From Bacillota bacterium (GTDB lineage: Bacteria; Bacillota; UBA4882; UBA8346): a DNA stretch of 64,000 nucleotides. Below, piece after piece: positions 40,178 to 47,753 of this stretch; position 1 is the first letter of the stretch, and every line of letters begins with the position of its first letter. The notes below the pieces were generated by a model. That model had not been told where the DNA came from, ran no database searches, and was given only the letters and a program-made list of their open reading frames with translations. A program made the translations under genes and the position numbers. The stretch lies in NCBI GenBank assembly GCA_023417475.1, contig JAEZFP010000068.1:310001-374000 (forward strand), written 5' to 3'.

Positions 40178-42262
40178 TTATTCATCCTCTTCAACCATAT
40201 GTTTTTTCGCTTCGGCAATAATCGCTTCGGCTTGATGGGCCGGAACTTCTTCAAAATGGTCGAAGGTGGCGGTGAAATCCGCCCGGCCTTGAGTCATTGA
40301 ACGCAAATCAATCGCGTATTTGGTCAGTTCCGCCTGGGGCGCCAGGGCTTTGACGACCTGTTCCTTACCGTCCGGCTCCATACCGAGGATCTTGCCGCGT
40401 TTTTTATTTAAGTCGCCGATGACATCACCCATAAATTCCTCGGGAGTCCGGACGACCACGCTCAGCACCGGTTCCAGCAAAATTGGTTTTGCGTCCATAA
40501 AACCTTTTTTAAACGCCAAACGGGCGGCGATTTTAAACGCCATTTCCGAGGAGTCGACCGGATGGTAGGAACCGTCGATCAAGGTTACCCGGACGTCCAC
40601 CACGGGGTAACCGGCCAAAACGCCCCGTTCCATCGTCTCCACAATTCCTTTTTCGACGGCCGGAATAAAGTTGCGTGGGACCGACCCGCCGAATATTTTA
40701 TCGACAAATTCAAATCCGGCTCCCGTCGGTTTGGGATCCATTTCAATCCAAACGTGACCGAATTGGCCGCGGCCACCGCTCTGTTTCTTGTGTTTTCCTT
40801 CAACCTTAACATGCCCTTTAATGGTTTCTTTATAAGCAATTTTCGGAGGTTTCAAGTTGACATCGACTCCGAACTTTTTATGCAACTTACTGGTGATCAC
40901 TTCAATGTGCAAATCGCCCATTCCCGAGGCGACCATCTCGTGGGTCACCGGATCTTTTTTCACCGCAAACGTCGGATCTTCCTCGGTAAGCCGGGCCAAC
41001 CCGCTCCCGATCTTATCTTCGTCGCCTTTGGCTTTCGGTTCGACTGCCAATGACAATTTGGGCTTCGGAAAATCAATCTCCGGGAAAACAATGGGTTTAT
41101 CTTTATCGCATAAGGTCTGCCCGGTAAAGGTCTCCTGTAGTTTGGCGACCGCGCCAATATCTCCGGCGCTTAACTCGGCGACGGGTTCTTGCGTTTTCCC
41201 CTTGAGGATGAATAACTGGCCAATCCGTTCCGGCACCCCTTTACTGGAGTTGAAAACATAGGAATCGGATTTGGCGGTACCCGAAAAGACCCGGAATAAC
41301 GTCAATTTGCCAACGAAGGGATCGGCCATGGTTTTAAAAACCAGCGCCGAAAACGGTTCATTCTCGGCGGAGCGCCGTTTTTCTTCCGCTTTCGAGTTTG
41401 GATTGACCCCGTCAACTTCACCGCGATCGGCGGGCGAAGGCAGGAAGTCGGCGATCATGTCCAAGAGATTGGCGATTCCGATCTGTTTTAAGGCGGATGC
41501 CGCCATTACCGGGACAATTTTGCCGCTGATCACGCCCTTGCGGGTGCCCATAATCAATTCTTCCTGGGTCAAGTCGGTTCCGTCGAGATATTTTGAGATC
41601 AAGTCATCGTCGGCTTCGGCGGCGGCTTCGGTCAACGTCGTACAATACTCCTGAACCGTCGCGGTCAAGTCAGCCGGGACCGGCCTTTCAAAAACCTTAC
41701 CGCCCTCAACATAATAAGCTTTGTTATGCACCACATCAACGACGCCCTGGAATTTGTCGGCAGCGCCGATGGGAATGATCACTGGGATCACCTGTTTTCC
41801 CAAACGTTCCCGTAATGCTTTATAGGTATTATCAAAGTTGGCGTTTTCACGATCCATTTTATTAATAACAATGATGCGGGCCAAGTTGTTTTGTTCCGCG
41901 TACGACCATGCTTTCTCCGTGCCGACTTCAACTCCGGAGACAGCGCAAGCGACAATACAAGCGGCGTCCACTGCGCGAATTGCGCCTTTCACTTCTCCGA
42001 CAAAATCAAAAAATCCCGGGGTGTCCAACAAATTAATTTTATGGTCCTTATATTCCAACGGGGCTACAGAAGTGCTGAGACTGATCTTCCGCTTAATCTC
42101 TTCGGCGTCATAATCCATGGTGGAAGTCCCGTCATCCACTTTTCCAAAACGGTCGATTGCTTTGACGGAAAATAACAAGGCCTCGGCAAGCATGGTTTTG
42201 CCGCAACCGCCATGTCCCATCAGTACCATGTTCCTGATCTGCTCAATCTTGTACTTCTTCAA
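40178..42262 (-). CDS. Elongation factor G-like paralogue
   Basis: 694 residues from TTG 42262, with AAGGAGGG six bases upstream. All EF-G domains are seen: GTPase (GHGGCGKT, DTPGFFDF, NKMD), domain II, III (SGMGDLHIEV), IV (GGRGQFGHVWIEM, HPVDSSEMAFKIAARLAF) and V (EPVLSVVVRTPEEFMGDVIGDL shortened). The P-loop GHGGCGKT differs from AHIDAGKT of canonical EF-G, as in the EF-G-like paralogues of clostridia and actinobacteria. It does not resemble TetM. Role, perhaps in ribosome recycling or stress, is not known from sequence. It stands alone. Confidence 0.88.
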   Translation of the reverse strand: MKKYKIEQIRNMVLMGHGGCGKTMLAEALLFSVKAIDRFGKVDDGTSTMDYDAEEIKRKISLSTSVAPLEYKDHKINLLDTPGFFDFVGEVKGAIRAVDAACIVACAVSGVEVGTEKAWSYAEQNNLARIIVINKMDRENANFDNTYKALRERLGKQVIPVIIPIGAADKFQGVVDVVHNKAYYVEGGKVFERPVPADLTATVQEYCTTLTEAAAEADDDLISKYLDGTDLTQEELIMGTRKGVISGKIVPVMAASALKQIGIANLLDMIADFLPSPADRGEVDGVNPNSKAEEKRRSAENEPFSALVFKTMADPFVGKLTLFRVFSGTAKSDSYVFNSSKGVPERIGQLFILKGKTQEPVAELSAGDIGAVAKLQETFTGQTLCDKDKPIVFPEIDFPKPKLSLAVEPKAKGDEDKIGSGLARLTEEDPTFAVKKDPVTHEMVASGMGDLHIEVITSKLHKKFGVDVNLKPPKIAYKETIKGHVKVEGKHKKQSGGRGQFGHVWIEMDPKPTGAGFEFVDKIFGGSVPRNFIPAVEKGIVETMERGVLAGYPVVDVRVTLIDGSYHPVDSSEMAFKIAARLAFKKGFMDAKPILLEPVLSVVVRTPEEFMGDVIGDLNKKRGKILGMEPDGKEQVVKALAPQAELTKYAIDLRSMTQGRADFTATFDHFEEVPAHQAEAIIAEAKKHMVEEDE

Positions 42263-42405
42263 TAAAGTCCCTCCTTTTGTAATATGGTCCAAAAAAATTG
42301 TGAACAGTATATTAAGATTTGGTTACCTAACGGTTTAAATATTCGTCTTTAACATAATATTTCCTGCCTTAGAAGAAATTTTTTGGGACAATCCGGGCAT
42401 AAAAT

Positions 42406-42633
42406 AGCGGGGCCACCACATACTATATACTGAACTTTCCGACAGCACCAAATTCCAACCGTACATGCTCTGAGGGGCAACCCTCCGTTAGGAGCATGGT
42501 GGACTAACTTGTCGGATTCGACAGTTAATAGTTCAGCCGGTAAAAAACGGCAGTTTGCCGTGGGTGTGCATGCACAAAGCGGGGCCAAAAGTAGGTTGTC
42601 GGAAAGAATTCAAGCCCGTCCGAGGACGGGCTT
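42406..42633 (+). ncRNA. Probable structured non-coding RNA, possibly of the raiA-motif class
   Basis: No coding frame fits this 370-base gap, but the folding is rich. CATGCTC/GAGCATG (42464-42470, 42492-42498) encloses GAGGG-GCAA-CCCTC, a hairpin with a GNRA loop on the plus strand. CTGAACT/AGTTCAG (42430-42436, 42530-42536) and CTTTCCGACA/TGTCGGAAAG (42435-42444, 42597-42606) interlock as a pseudoknot; a nested pairing with TGTCGGA at 42510 competes. ACGGCA-GTT-TGCCGT and the palindrome TGTGCATGCACA follow. AGCGGGGCCA occurs at both 42406 and 42578. A strong hairpin ends the element. The strand is inferred from the GNRA loop. The raiA name is a guess from general resemblance. Confidence 0.55.
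42612..42633. terminator. Hairpin between the BofC-like gene and the structured element
   Basis: AAGCCCGTC pairs perfectly with GACGGGCTT over a four-base loop. The T runs on either side are short, so it could end the BofC-like transcript (minus), the structured RNA (plus) or both. Confidence 0.75.
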
Positions 42634-43181
42634 TATTCTGTGATCAATCCATTGAGTCCTTCGATTAATTGAAGCTTATCGCGGGAATCCCGGAACGGTA
42701 TACCGCTTTGCAAATCTTTCAGCTCGGCTTCCGGTAACAGGTTGGTCTTTAACATCACTTTTTCGAGGATCGGACCGGGTTGCAACGGAGTTCCCCGATA
42801 AACCACCACCTCCTGACCATGCAGTCCCAAGAAATGATTTTCACGACAGGAACGGCAAAAGTTATTCGAGTTAATGGTGTACTCGTAACCATTACCCTTC
42901 TTAGTGAGCGAACGGTTTTTCAGCTTTTTCGCGACCGCCGTTTGGAACTCCGACTGATTGGTAAAGGTAATTTGTTCCGATTCATGATGACCACATAAAC
43001 TAAATTGTTGATGCTTGGTTACGCTCCATGTTTGGGGAGCGGCCGGGAACGACGGCCCCAACATTCCGCGTAATTGTTCGATTTTATCCGGATTGCGATA
43101 CGCCCATAGTAAAGTAACCGTTACTACCAGGATTACTGCTACGCACCGGAGCAATGTCCGGTAAATTGGCGGTAATTTCAC
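42633..43181 (-). CDS. BofC-like sporulation-associated protein
   Basis: 182 residues from GTG 43181 (AAGGTGAT upstream; an earlier GTG is in that sequence). A membrane anchor or uncleaved signal covers about residues 9-30 (LLRCVAVILVVTVTLLW). The C-terminal third matches the BofC C-terminal domain: NHFLGLHGQEVVVYRGTP, then LLPEAELKDLQSGIPF. BofC modulates pro-sigma-K processing in Bacillus. Two Cys in FCRSCRENH are unusual and could form a disulfide. The N-terminal half is not recognised, so the name is by domain only. Confidence 0.7.
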   Translation of the reverse strand: MKLPPIYRTLLRCVAVILVVTVTLLWAYRNPDKIEQLRGMLGPSFPAAPQTWSVTKHQQFSLCGHHESEQITFTNQSEFQTAVAKKLKNRSLTKKGNGYEYTINSNNFCRSCRENHFLGLHGQEVVVYRGTPLQPGPILEKVMLKTNLLPEAELKDLQSGIPFRDSRDKLQLIEGLNGLITE

Positions 43182-43253
43182 TGAAATCACCTTCTTTTAG
43201 GTTAGCATATCCAAACCTGGTAAGATTATTACGATTTTGACGATTTTTTTATG

Positions 43254-43278
43254 CAAAAAAGAGCGCCTGCGCGCTCTT
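43254..43278 (-). terminator. Terminator after yebC
   Basis: On the minus strand AAGAGCGC, loop GCAG, GCGCTCTT, then TTTT, 17 bases after the stop. Confidence 0.92.
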
Positions 43279-43295
43279 AATCGTTCCGATTGCCG

Positions 43296-44054
43296 TTATT
43301 TATTTAACTCTTCCATAATGCTGTCGGAAATTTCAAAATTTCCGTAGACGTTTTGGACATCGTCGTTATCTTCCAACGCATCCACCAGTTTGATCAACTG
43401 CTTGGCCTGTTCGACATCGTTGACCTCCACCGTATTGCTTGGAACCATGGTTAGTTCGGCGGATTTGAGCGGAATCTTTTGATTCTCCAGGTACTGCCGG
43501 ACGGTTTCCAATTGGACGGCTTCGGTATAAATCTCAAAATTTTCTTCCTGGTTTTTCAGATCTTCGGCGCCGGCTTCAATCGCTACCTCAAATAGCGCTT
43601 CTTCACTTTTGCCATACGCTTCGGCGTCAACGGTCACTAACCCTTTTTGCTCAAAAATCCAGGCCACACAACCCGCTTCGCCGAGGTTGCCGTAATTTCG
43701 CGAAAAAATATACCGCATGTCGCCGGCTGTCCGGTTCCGATTGTCGGTCAAACTTTGCACCAACAAAGCGACGCCGGCCGGGCCGTACCCTTCGTAATAA
43801 ACTTCTTCATATTGCGAGGCTTCGCTCTCGCCAATCCCGCGTTTGATCGCCCGTTGAATATTATCATTGGGCATATTAACATCTTTCGCTTTTATGATCG
43901 CCAAACGCAACCGGAAATTGTTGGCGGAATCTCCGCCGCCCGCTTTCGCAGCCACGATAATTTCCCGAGTAACCTTTGTAAAAGCGCCTGCCCGTTTCTG
44001 GTCGGTGACCTCTTTTTTGCGTTTAATCGTTGCCCACTTGGAATGGCCGGACAT
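43296..44054 (-). CDS. yebC: YebC/PmpR family protein (TACO1-type)
   Basis: 252 residues from ATG 44054 (MSGHSKWATIKRKKE), with AAGGGGAG upstream. The family is annotated as a transcriptional regulator; several members, like mitochondrial TACO1, aid ribosomes at proline stretches. Signature segments include GHSKWATIK, NNFRLRLAIIKAKDVNMPNDNI, YEEVYYEGYGPAG and ALEDNDDVQNVYGNFE. In other genomes yebC is near ruvC; here it is alone, with the PrsW gene upstream. Confidence 0.95.
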   Translation of the reverse strand: MSGHSKWATIKRKKEVTDQKRAGAFTKVTREIIVAAKAGGGDSANNFRLRLAIIKAKDVNMPNDNIQRAIKRGIGESEASQYEEVYYEGYGPAGVALLVQSLTDNRNRTAGDMRYIFSRNYGNLGEAGCVAWIFEQKGLVTVDAEAYGKSEEALFEVAIEAGAEDLKNQEENFEIYTEAVQLETVRQYLENQKIPLKSAELTMVPSNTVEVNDVEQAKQLIKLVDALEDNDDVQNVYGNFEISDSIMEELNK

Positions 44055-44157
44055 AAAATACACTCCCCTTTGGAAATTCCTTTAAAAGTATACCAAAAAG
44101 GAGTGTACAAAATCAAGGCTATCTAAGTTGAAATAAATAATTGATTCCCGAGTATTG

Positions 44158-44850
44158 TTAATCGCCGCCCCGAAACGGGGAATTGGCCACCTGTTGCTGG
44201 AGGATCCGGTACAACCGGAAAAGCAGGAACCCGATGGTGCCAAAGGCGATGATTGAAGCAATTGGCGTCCGCAGAAACAATAAAAAATCATACGACCCGT
44301 GAATAATCCAAGCCAACCCAAAACCCTTCCATAACAGCGAGGTGTCGCTGATCGCCGATAACTTGTACTTGGCGATATAACTTCCCATCCAACCGGTAAA
44401 TGTCGCATGGGCTAAGGTCGTTACCACCGCCCGCATGGCGGCGACCCGGTACCCGAAGACACTTGCCCAAAGGAAGTTTTCCAATGAGGCAAAACCCAAT
44501 CCAAGCGTAATACCATAAATAATTCCGTCGGCCGGTTCGTCCAATTCGCGGCTCCGACTTACTAACCAAATCAGAAAACCTGATTTCAACCCTTCTTCAA
44601 TTAGCGCGACGACCAAAAAAGCGATCACAAGAAAATTTAACCAATTGGCAGTGCGAATCGCTTCCACCATTTGCGCCCGCCACAACTGTTCCATTAACCC
44701 TGCCGGGATCACTAATAACAGTCCCATCAGGAAAACTTTTAAGATCATCCCGAGCGGTTCCGGTTCAAAACGGTCCTGCCGGTAAAAATACCATAACCAT
44801 AACAGTCCCGGCCCAATTGAGGCGAGGGTTAAAATCAAAATATTCAGCAT
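44158..44850 (-). CDS. prsW: PrsW family intramembrane metalloprotease
   Basis: 230 residues with seven or eight membrane segments. PrsW makes the first cut of anti-sigma factor RsiW in Bacillus. The family motifs are present: IEEGLKSGFL near residue 85 (the EExxK metal site), LGFASLENFLW near 117, HATFTGWMGSYIA near 147 and WIIHGSYDFLLFL near 180. No anti-sigma/sigma pair lies nearby, so the substrate is unknown. Confidence 0.9.
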   Translation of the reverse strand: MLNILILTLASIGPGLLWLWYFYRQDRFEPEPLGMILKVFLMGLLLVIPAGLMEQLWRAQMVEAIRTANWLNFLVIAFLVVALIEEGLKSGFLIWLVSRSRELDEPADGIIYGITLGLGFASLENFLWASVFGYRVAAMRAVVTTLAHATFTGWMGSYIAKYKLSAISDTSLLWKGFGLAWIIHGSYDFLLFLRTPIASIIAFGTIGFLLFRLYRILQQQVANSPFRGGD

Positions 44851-45036
44851 GTTTTCCTCCTGACCAAGTTAAAGTTATTATGAGCGGGACCCACCTTTTC
44901 ATACCAGGTAACCGGCAATAAATAATTGTATATTTTTTCATCGTAGATGGTTGCCGCAGGAAATATTGACCGATTGCATCGGATATTGATTTTTTGCGCC
45001 GTATAGTCGCCATAGATTTATATTTTTGCTATAAAA

Positions 45037-45062
45037 ATAAAAAAACGGCCCAAAAGCCGTTT
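45037..45062 (-). terminator. Terminator downstream of the pgsA region
   Basis: On the minus strand AAACGGC pairs with GCCGTTT over a six-base loop, followed by T residues. It lies beyond the 21-bp array, so a pgsA transcript would include the array. Confidence 0.8.
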
Positions 45063-45147
45063 AAAAGGTGAAAACAATAACTATAATGGCGCTAAAAAAC
45101 ATTTCGTGGTGAACAATACTTTTTATTATCTGCTAAAAAAGATTAAT

Positions 45148-45357
45148 CACTTGACAATAGCATTTTTAAAACCCGCAATAATATTTTTTGACCCGGCAAT
45201 ATTATTTATCGACCCTACAAAAACAATTATTGACCTTGCAATAGTATTTATTGACCTTAAAAAAACAATTATTGACCTGACAATAGTATTTATTGACCTG
45301 ACATAAACATTTATCGCCTTGACAAACCAATTTAGCGTTTTGTAATTATATTAATCA
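45148..45357. repeat. Array of ten 21-bp repeats with exact period
   Basis: Units of the form GACCTGACAATAGTATTTAT start at 45148, 45169, 45190, 45211, 45232, 45253, 45274, 45295, 45316 and 45337, without a single insertion or deletion. Alternate units resemble each other more (for example 45211 with 45253, 45232 with 45274 and 45295), a 42-bp higher order. A plus-strand frame of heptapeptides such as DLxIVFI crosses part of it but has no ribosome-binding site. The rest of the 44851-45423 gap has one terminator and AT-rich sequence. Confidence 0.92.
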
Positions 45358-45423
45358 ATCATATTTGCTAAAAACAGCCAACTTCCATTTAACAATTTGA
45401 TTCCATTTTTCTGCGAGGTATTA

Positions 45424-45948
45424 TTAACTTTGATCCGGCGCGTTCAATTTCCGAAATGTCAGATAATAGGTATAAAACGCATAAATCGAGAGCCCGATGG
45501 CAATCCCGATAATCCATTGGCCAACGACGGCATTGAACAAAAAGACCACAAATCCCAAGAAGAAACAGCCGGTGGCGGTTTTTCCCCAGTAATTCGAAGG
45601 AATCATCCGGTGTTGCCGCTTAAACACAAATCCCCCCGCAATGACTTGGATCGTTTCCTTGACCAAATAAATACCGATCATCCAGGCGGGCAGGGACCAG
45701 CGTAGCGAATAGCCCAGTAAGATGAAGATGATTAAGGTTTTATCGGATAGCGGGTCGAGAATTTTTCCAAGCTCGCTGACTTGGTTGAAATGTCGCGCCA
45801 CCCAACCGTCGATCAGATCCGTCAACCCAGCGACCACCGCTAAAAAAACCGCCCAGTAAAGGCTGTTTGGACTGTCGGCGACAAATTGCCACAAGATAAA
45901 CGGCGCTAAAAACAACCGGAGTAACGTAATCCAGTTGGCCAAAGTCAT
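45424..45948 (-). CDS. pgsA: CDP-diacylglycerol-glycerol-3-phosphate 3-phosphatidyltransferase (or related CDP-alcohol transferase)
   Basis: 174 residues with about five membrane segments. It makes phosphatidylglycerol phosphate. The CDP-alcohol phosphatidyltransferase motif DGxxAR-x8-GxxxDxxxD is complete: DLIDGWVARHFNQVSELG followed by KILDPLSDK. The N-terminal NWITLLRLFLAPFI is typical. GAGGGA precedes the ATG. It is not beside the usual rimO/cinA neighbours, so a paralogue with another acceptor is possible. Confidence 0.87.
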   Translation of the reverse strand: MTLANWITLLRLFLAPFILWQFVADSPNSLYWAVFLAVVAGLTDLIDGWVARHFNQVSELGKILDPLSDKTLIIFILLGYSLRWSLPAWMIGIYLVKETIQVIAGGFVFKRQHRMIPSNYWGKTATGCFFLGFVVFLFNAVVGQWIIGIAIGLSIYAFYTYYLTFRKLNAPDQS

Positions 45949-46045
45949 CCAATCATTCCCTCACAATTTTTTTATCGTGTTATAATTCAGGATACTGTAA
46001 GCTTTCCCCTGCCAATCCCCGAAAGAAATTTCAAATTGTTATATA

Positions 46046-46128
46046 TGTCGCACTAAAGATTGGGGACAATCTTGACTGCGACAATATTTCCCTTGATTCA
46101 TAAAAGGAAATTGCATAATGCAATTTCC
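46046..46128. repeat. Pair of strong dyads between pgsA and guaB
   Basis: First, a two-tier hairpin: TGTCGCA/TGCGACA (46046-46052, 46077-46083) outside AAGATTG/CAATCTT with loop GGGA on the plus strand. Second, a perfect 23-base palindrome with 11-bp arms (GGAAATTGCAT, 46106-46128). Neither has a T run. They may be RNA structure or operators for pgsA. Confidence 0.75.
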
Positions 46129-46146
46129 CTAGTTGAGACTTATGTC

Positions 46147-46172
46147 AAAAAAACGAGGTTGCCCTCGTTTTT
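46147..46172 (-). terminator. Terminator of guaB
   Basis: On the minus strand ACGAGG, loop GCAA, CCTCGT, then seven T, 23 bases after the guaB stop. Confidence 0.92.
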
Positions 46173-46194
46173 GCCCGTTAATCCGTTGGTACGG

Positions 46195-47664
46195 TCAATC
46201 ATCCACCGAATAGTTTGGCGCTTCTTTGGTAATTTGAATATCGTGAGGGTGACTTTCCCGTAAGCCGGCGGCGCTGATCTTGATAAACTGAGTTTTGGTT
46301 TTAAGATCTTCAATGGTGCGGCAACCGCAATAACCCATTCCGGCCCGTAGTCCTCCTACCAATTGGAAGGTGGTCTCTGAAAGCGATCCTTTAAAAGCGA
46401 CCCGGCCTTCGATCCCTTCCGGCACCAATTTCCGCTGGTCTTGTTGAAAATACCGGTCTTTGCTCCCTTGCTTCATCGCCGAGACCGATCCCATTCCTCG
46501 ATAGACTTTGTAACTCCGACCTTGATAAATCTCCATTTCGCCAGGGCTTTCTTCGGTACCGGCAAAAAGGCTGCCGATCATGACGACATCGGCGCCGGCG
46601 GCAATGGCTTTCGTGATATCGCCGGAATATTTGATCCCGCCGTCGCTAATCACCGGCACTTTATATTTTGCGGCTGCCGCCGAGCAGTTTTTAACGGCCG
46701 TAATCTGGGGTACGCCGATCCCGGCGACCACCCGCGTGGTACAGATGGAACCCGGACCGATTCCCACTTTGATCGCGTCGGCGCCGGCTTCAATCAGATC
46801 AACCGTCGCCGCCGCAGTCGCGACATTACCCGCCATCAACTCCATCTTGGGGAATTGCCGCTTTAGTTCCCGAACAGTCTCAATAACGTTCCGGCTATGT
46901 CCGTGGGCGGAATCAATGGCAATCAGGTCGACGCCGGCCTCCAAAAGCGCTCCGGCGCGTTCAATGGTTCCGGTAATCCCCACCGCGGCGCCAACCAACA
47001 GCCGTCCTTTTTGATCTTTGGCCGAGTTGGGGTATTGGAGCGCTTTTTGAATGTCCTTAATGGTAATTAACCCTTTCAGGTTAAAATCTTTATCGACTAA
47101 CGGCAATTTTTCAATCCGGTGCTGTTTAAGGAGCAGTTTCGCCTCTTCGAGAGTGGTTCCCACTGCAGCGGTGATCAGGTTATCTTTGGTCATGACGTCT
47201 TTAATGGGTTGATCGAAGTTGGTTTCGAAGCGAAGATCGCGGTTGGTTAGAATACCGACCAGTTTGCCGTTCGCAGTAATCGGCACGCCGGAGATACGAT
47301 ACCGTTCCATGATCTCCAACGCGTCATTGATTGAGTTATCCGGGGCCAAATAAATCGGATCGGAAATCACCCCGTGTTCCGACCGTTTGACCCGGTCCAC
47401 TTCCAACGCCTGTTGATCAATGGACATATTTTTATGAATAATTCCCAATCCACCTTCTCTGGCGATCGCAATCGCCAACCGCGCTTCTGTGACCGTATCC
47501 ATAGCGGAGCTGATTAAGGGGATATTTAATGTGATATTTTTGGTTAACTGGGTGGACGTGTTCACCTCGCTTGGCAACACATCCGACTGGGCCGGAACCA
47601 ATAATACATCATCAAAAGTTAATGCTTCCTCGATTATAAATCGATCGCTCGGCAACCGGTTCAC
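46195..47664 (-). CDS. guaB: Inosine-5'-monophosphate dehydrogenase
   Basis: 489 residues from GTG 47664, the usual length. It oxidises IMP to XMP, the committed step to GMP. The barrel start (ALTFDDVLLVPAQSDVLP) and the two inserted CBS domains (RYRISGVPITANGKLVGILTN, KLPLVDKDFNLKGLITI shortened) are visible. The catalytic Cys loop is GPGSICTTRVVAG; later motifs are GGIKYSGDITKAIAAGA and GGLRAGMGYCG. The open frame extends 15 codons upstream into the promoter -10 box, so the shorter start with AAGGGAG is chosen. Monocistronic. Confidence 0.96.
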   Translation of the reverse strand: MNRLPSDRFIIEEALTFDDVLLVPAQSDVLPSEVNTSTQLTKNITLNIPLISSAMDTVTEARLAIAIAREGGLGIIHKNMSIDQQALEVDRVKRSEHGVISDPIYLAPDNSINDALEIMERYRISGVPITANGKLVGILTNRDLRFETNFDQPIKDVMTKDNLITAAVGTTLEEAKLLLKQHRIEKLPLVDKDFNLKGLITIKDIQKALQYPNSAKDQKGRLLVGAAVGITGTIERAGALLEAGVDLIAIDSAHGHSRNVIETVRELKRQFPKMELMAGNVATAAATVDLIEAGADAIKVGIGPGSICTTRVVAGIGVPQITAVKNCSAAAAKYKVPVISDGGIKYSGDITKAIAAGADVVMIGSLFAGTEESPGEMEIYQGRSYKVYRGMGSVSAMKQGSKDRYFQQDQRKLVPEGIEGRVAFKGSLSETTFQLVGGLRAGMGYCGCRTIEDLKTKTQFIKISAAGLRESHPHDIQITKEAPNYSVDD

Positions 47665-47692
47665 CGCTCCCTTCTCAAAATTATTTCTCTCT

Positions 47693-47720
47693 ATTCTATC
47701 ACAGAACACCTAATTTACAA
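47693..47720 (-). promoter_or_regulatory. Sigma-A promoter of guaB
   Basis: On the minus strand TTGTAA, a 16-base spacer and TAGAAT, about 30 bases before the GTG start. No purine riboswitch is visible in this short leader. Confidence 0.7.
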
Positions 47721-47753
47721 GTGAAATGTGAGACTGTCACCAAATTTTAAAAT

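Noticed and set aside
42406..42633. SRP RNA, tmRNA, 6S RNA or RNase P RNA
   Set aside because: Lacks the SRP apical loop, the tmRNA tag frame, the long 6S rod with a central bubble, and the conserved RNase P segments such as GAGGAAAGUC.
45106..45306. 66-residue hydrophobic plus-strand frame over the second array
   Set aside because: Starts with GTG lacking a ribosome-binding site, stops part-way through the array, and follows purely from the 21-base period.
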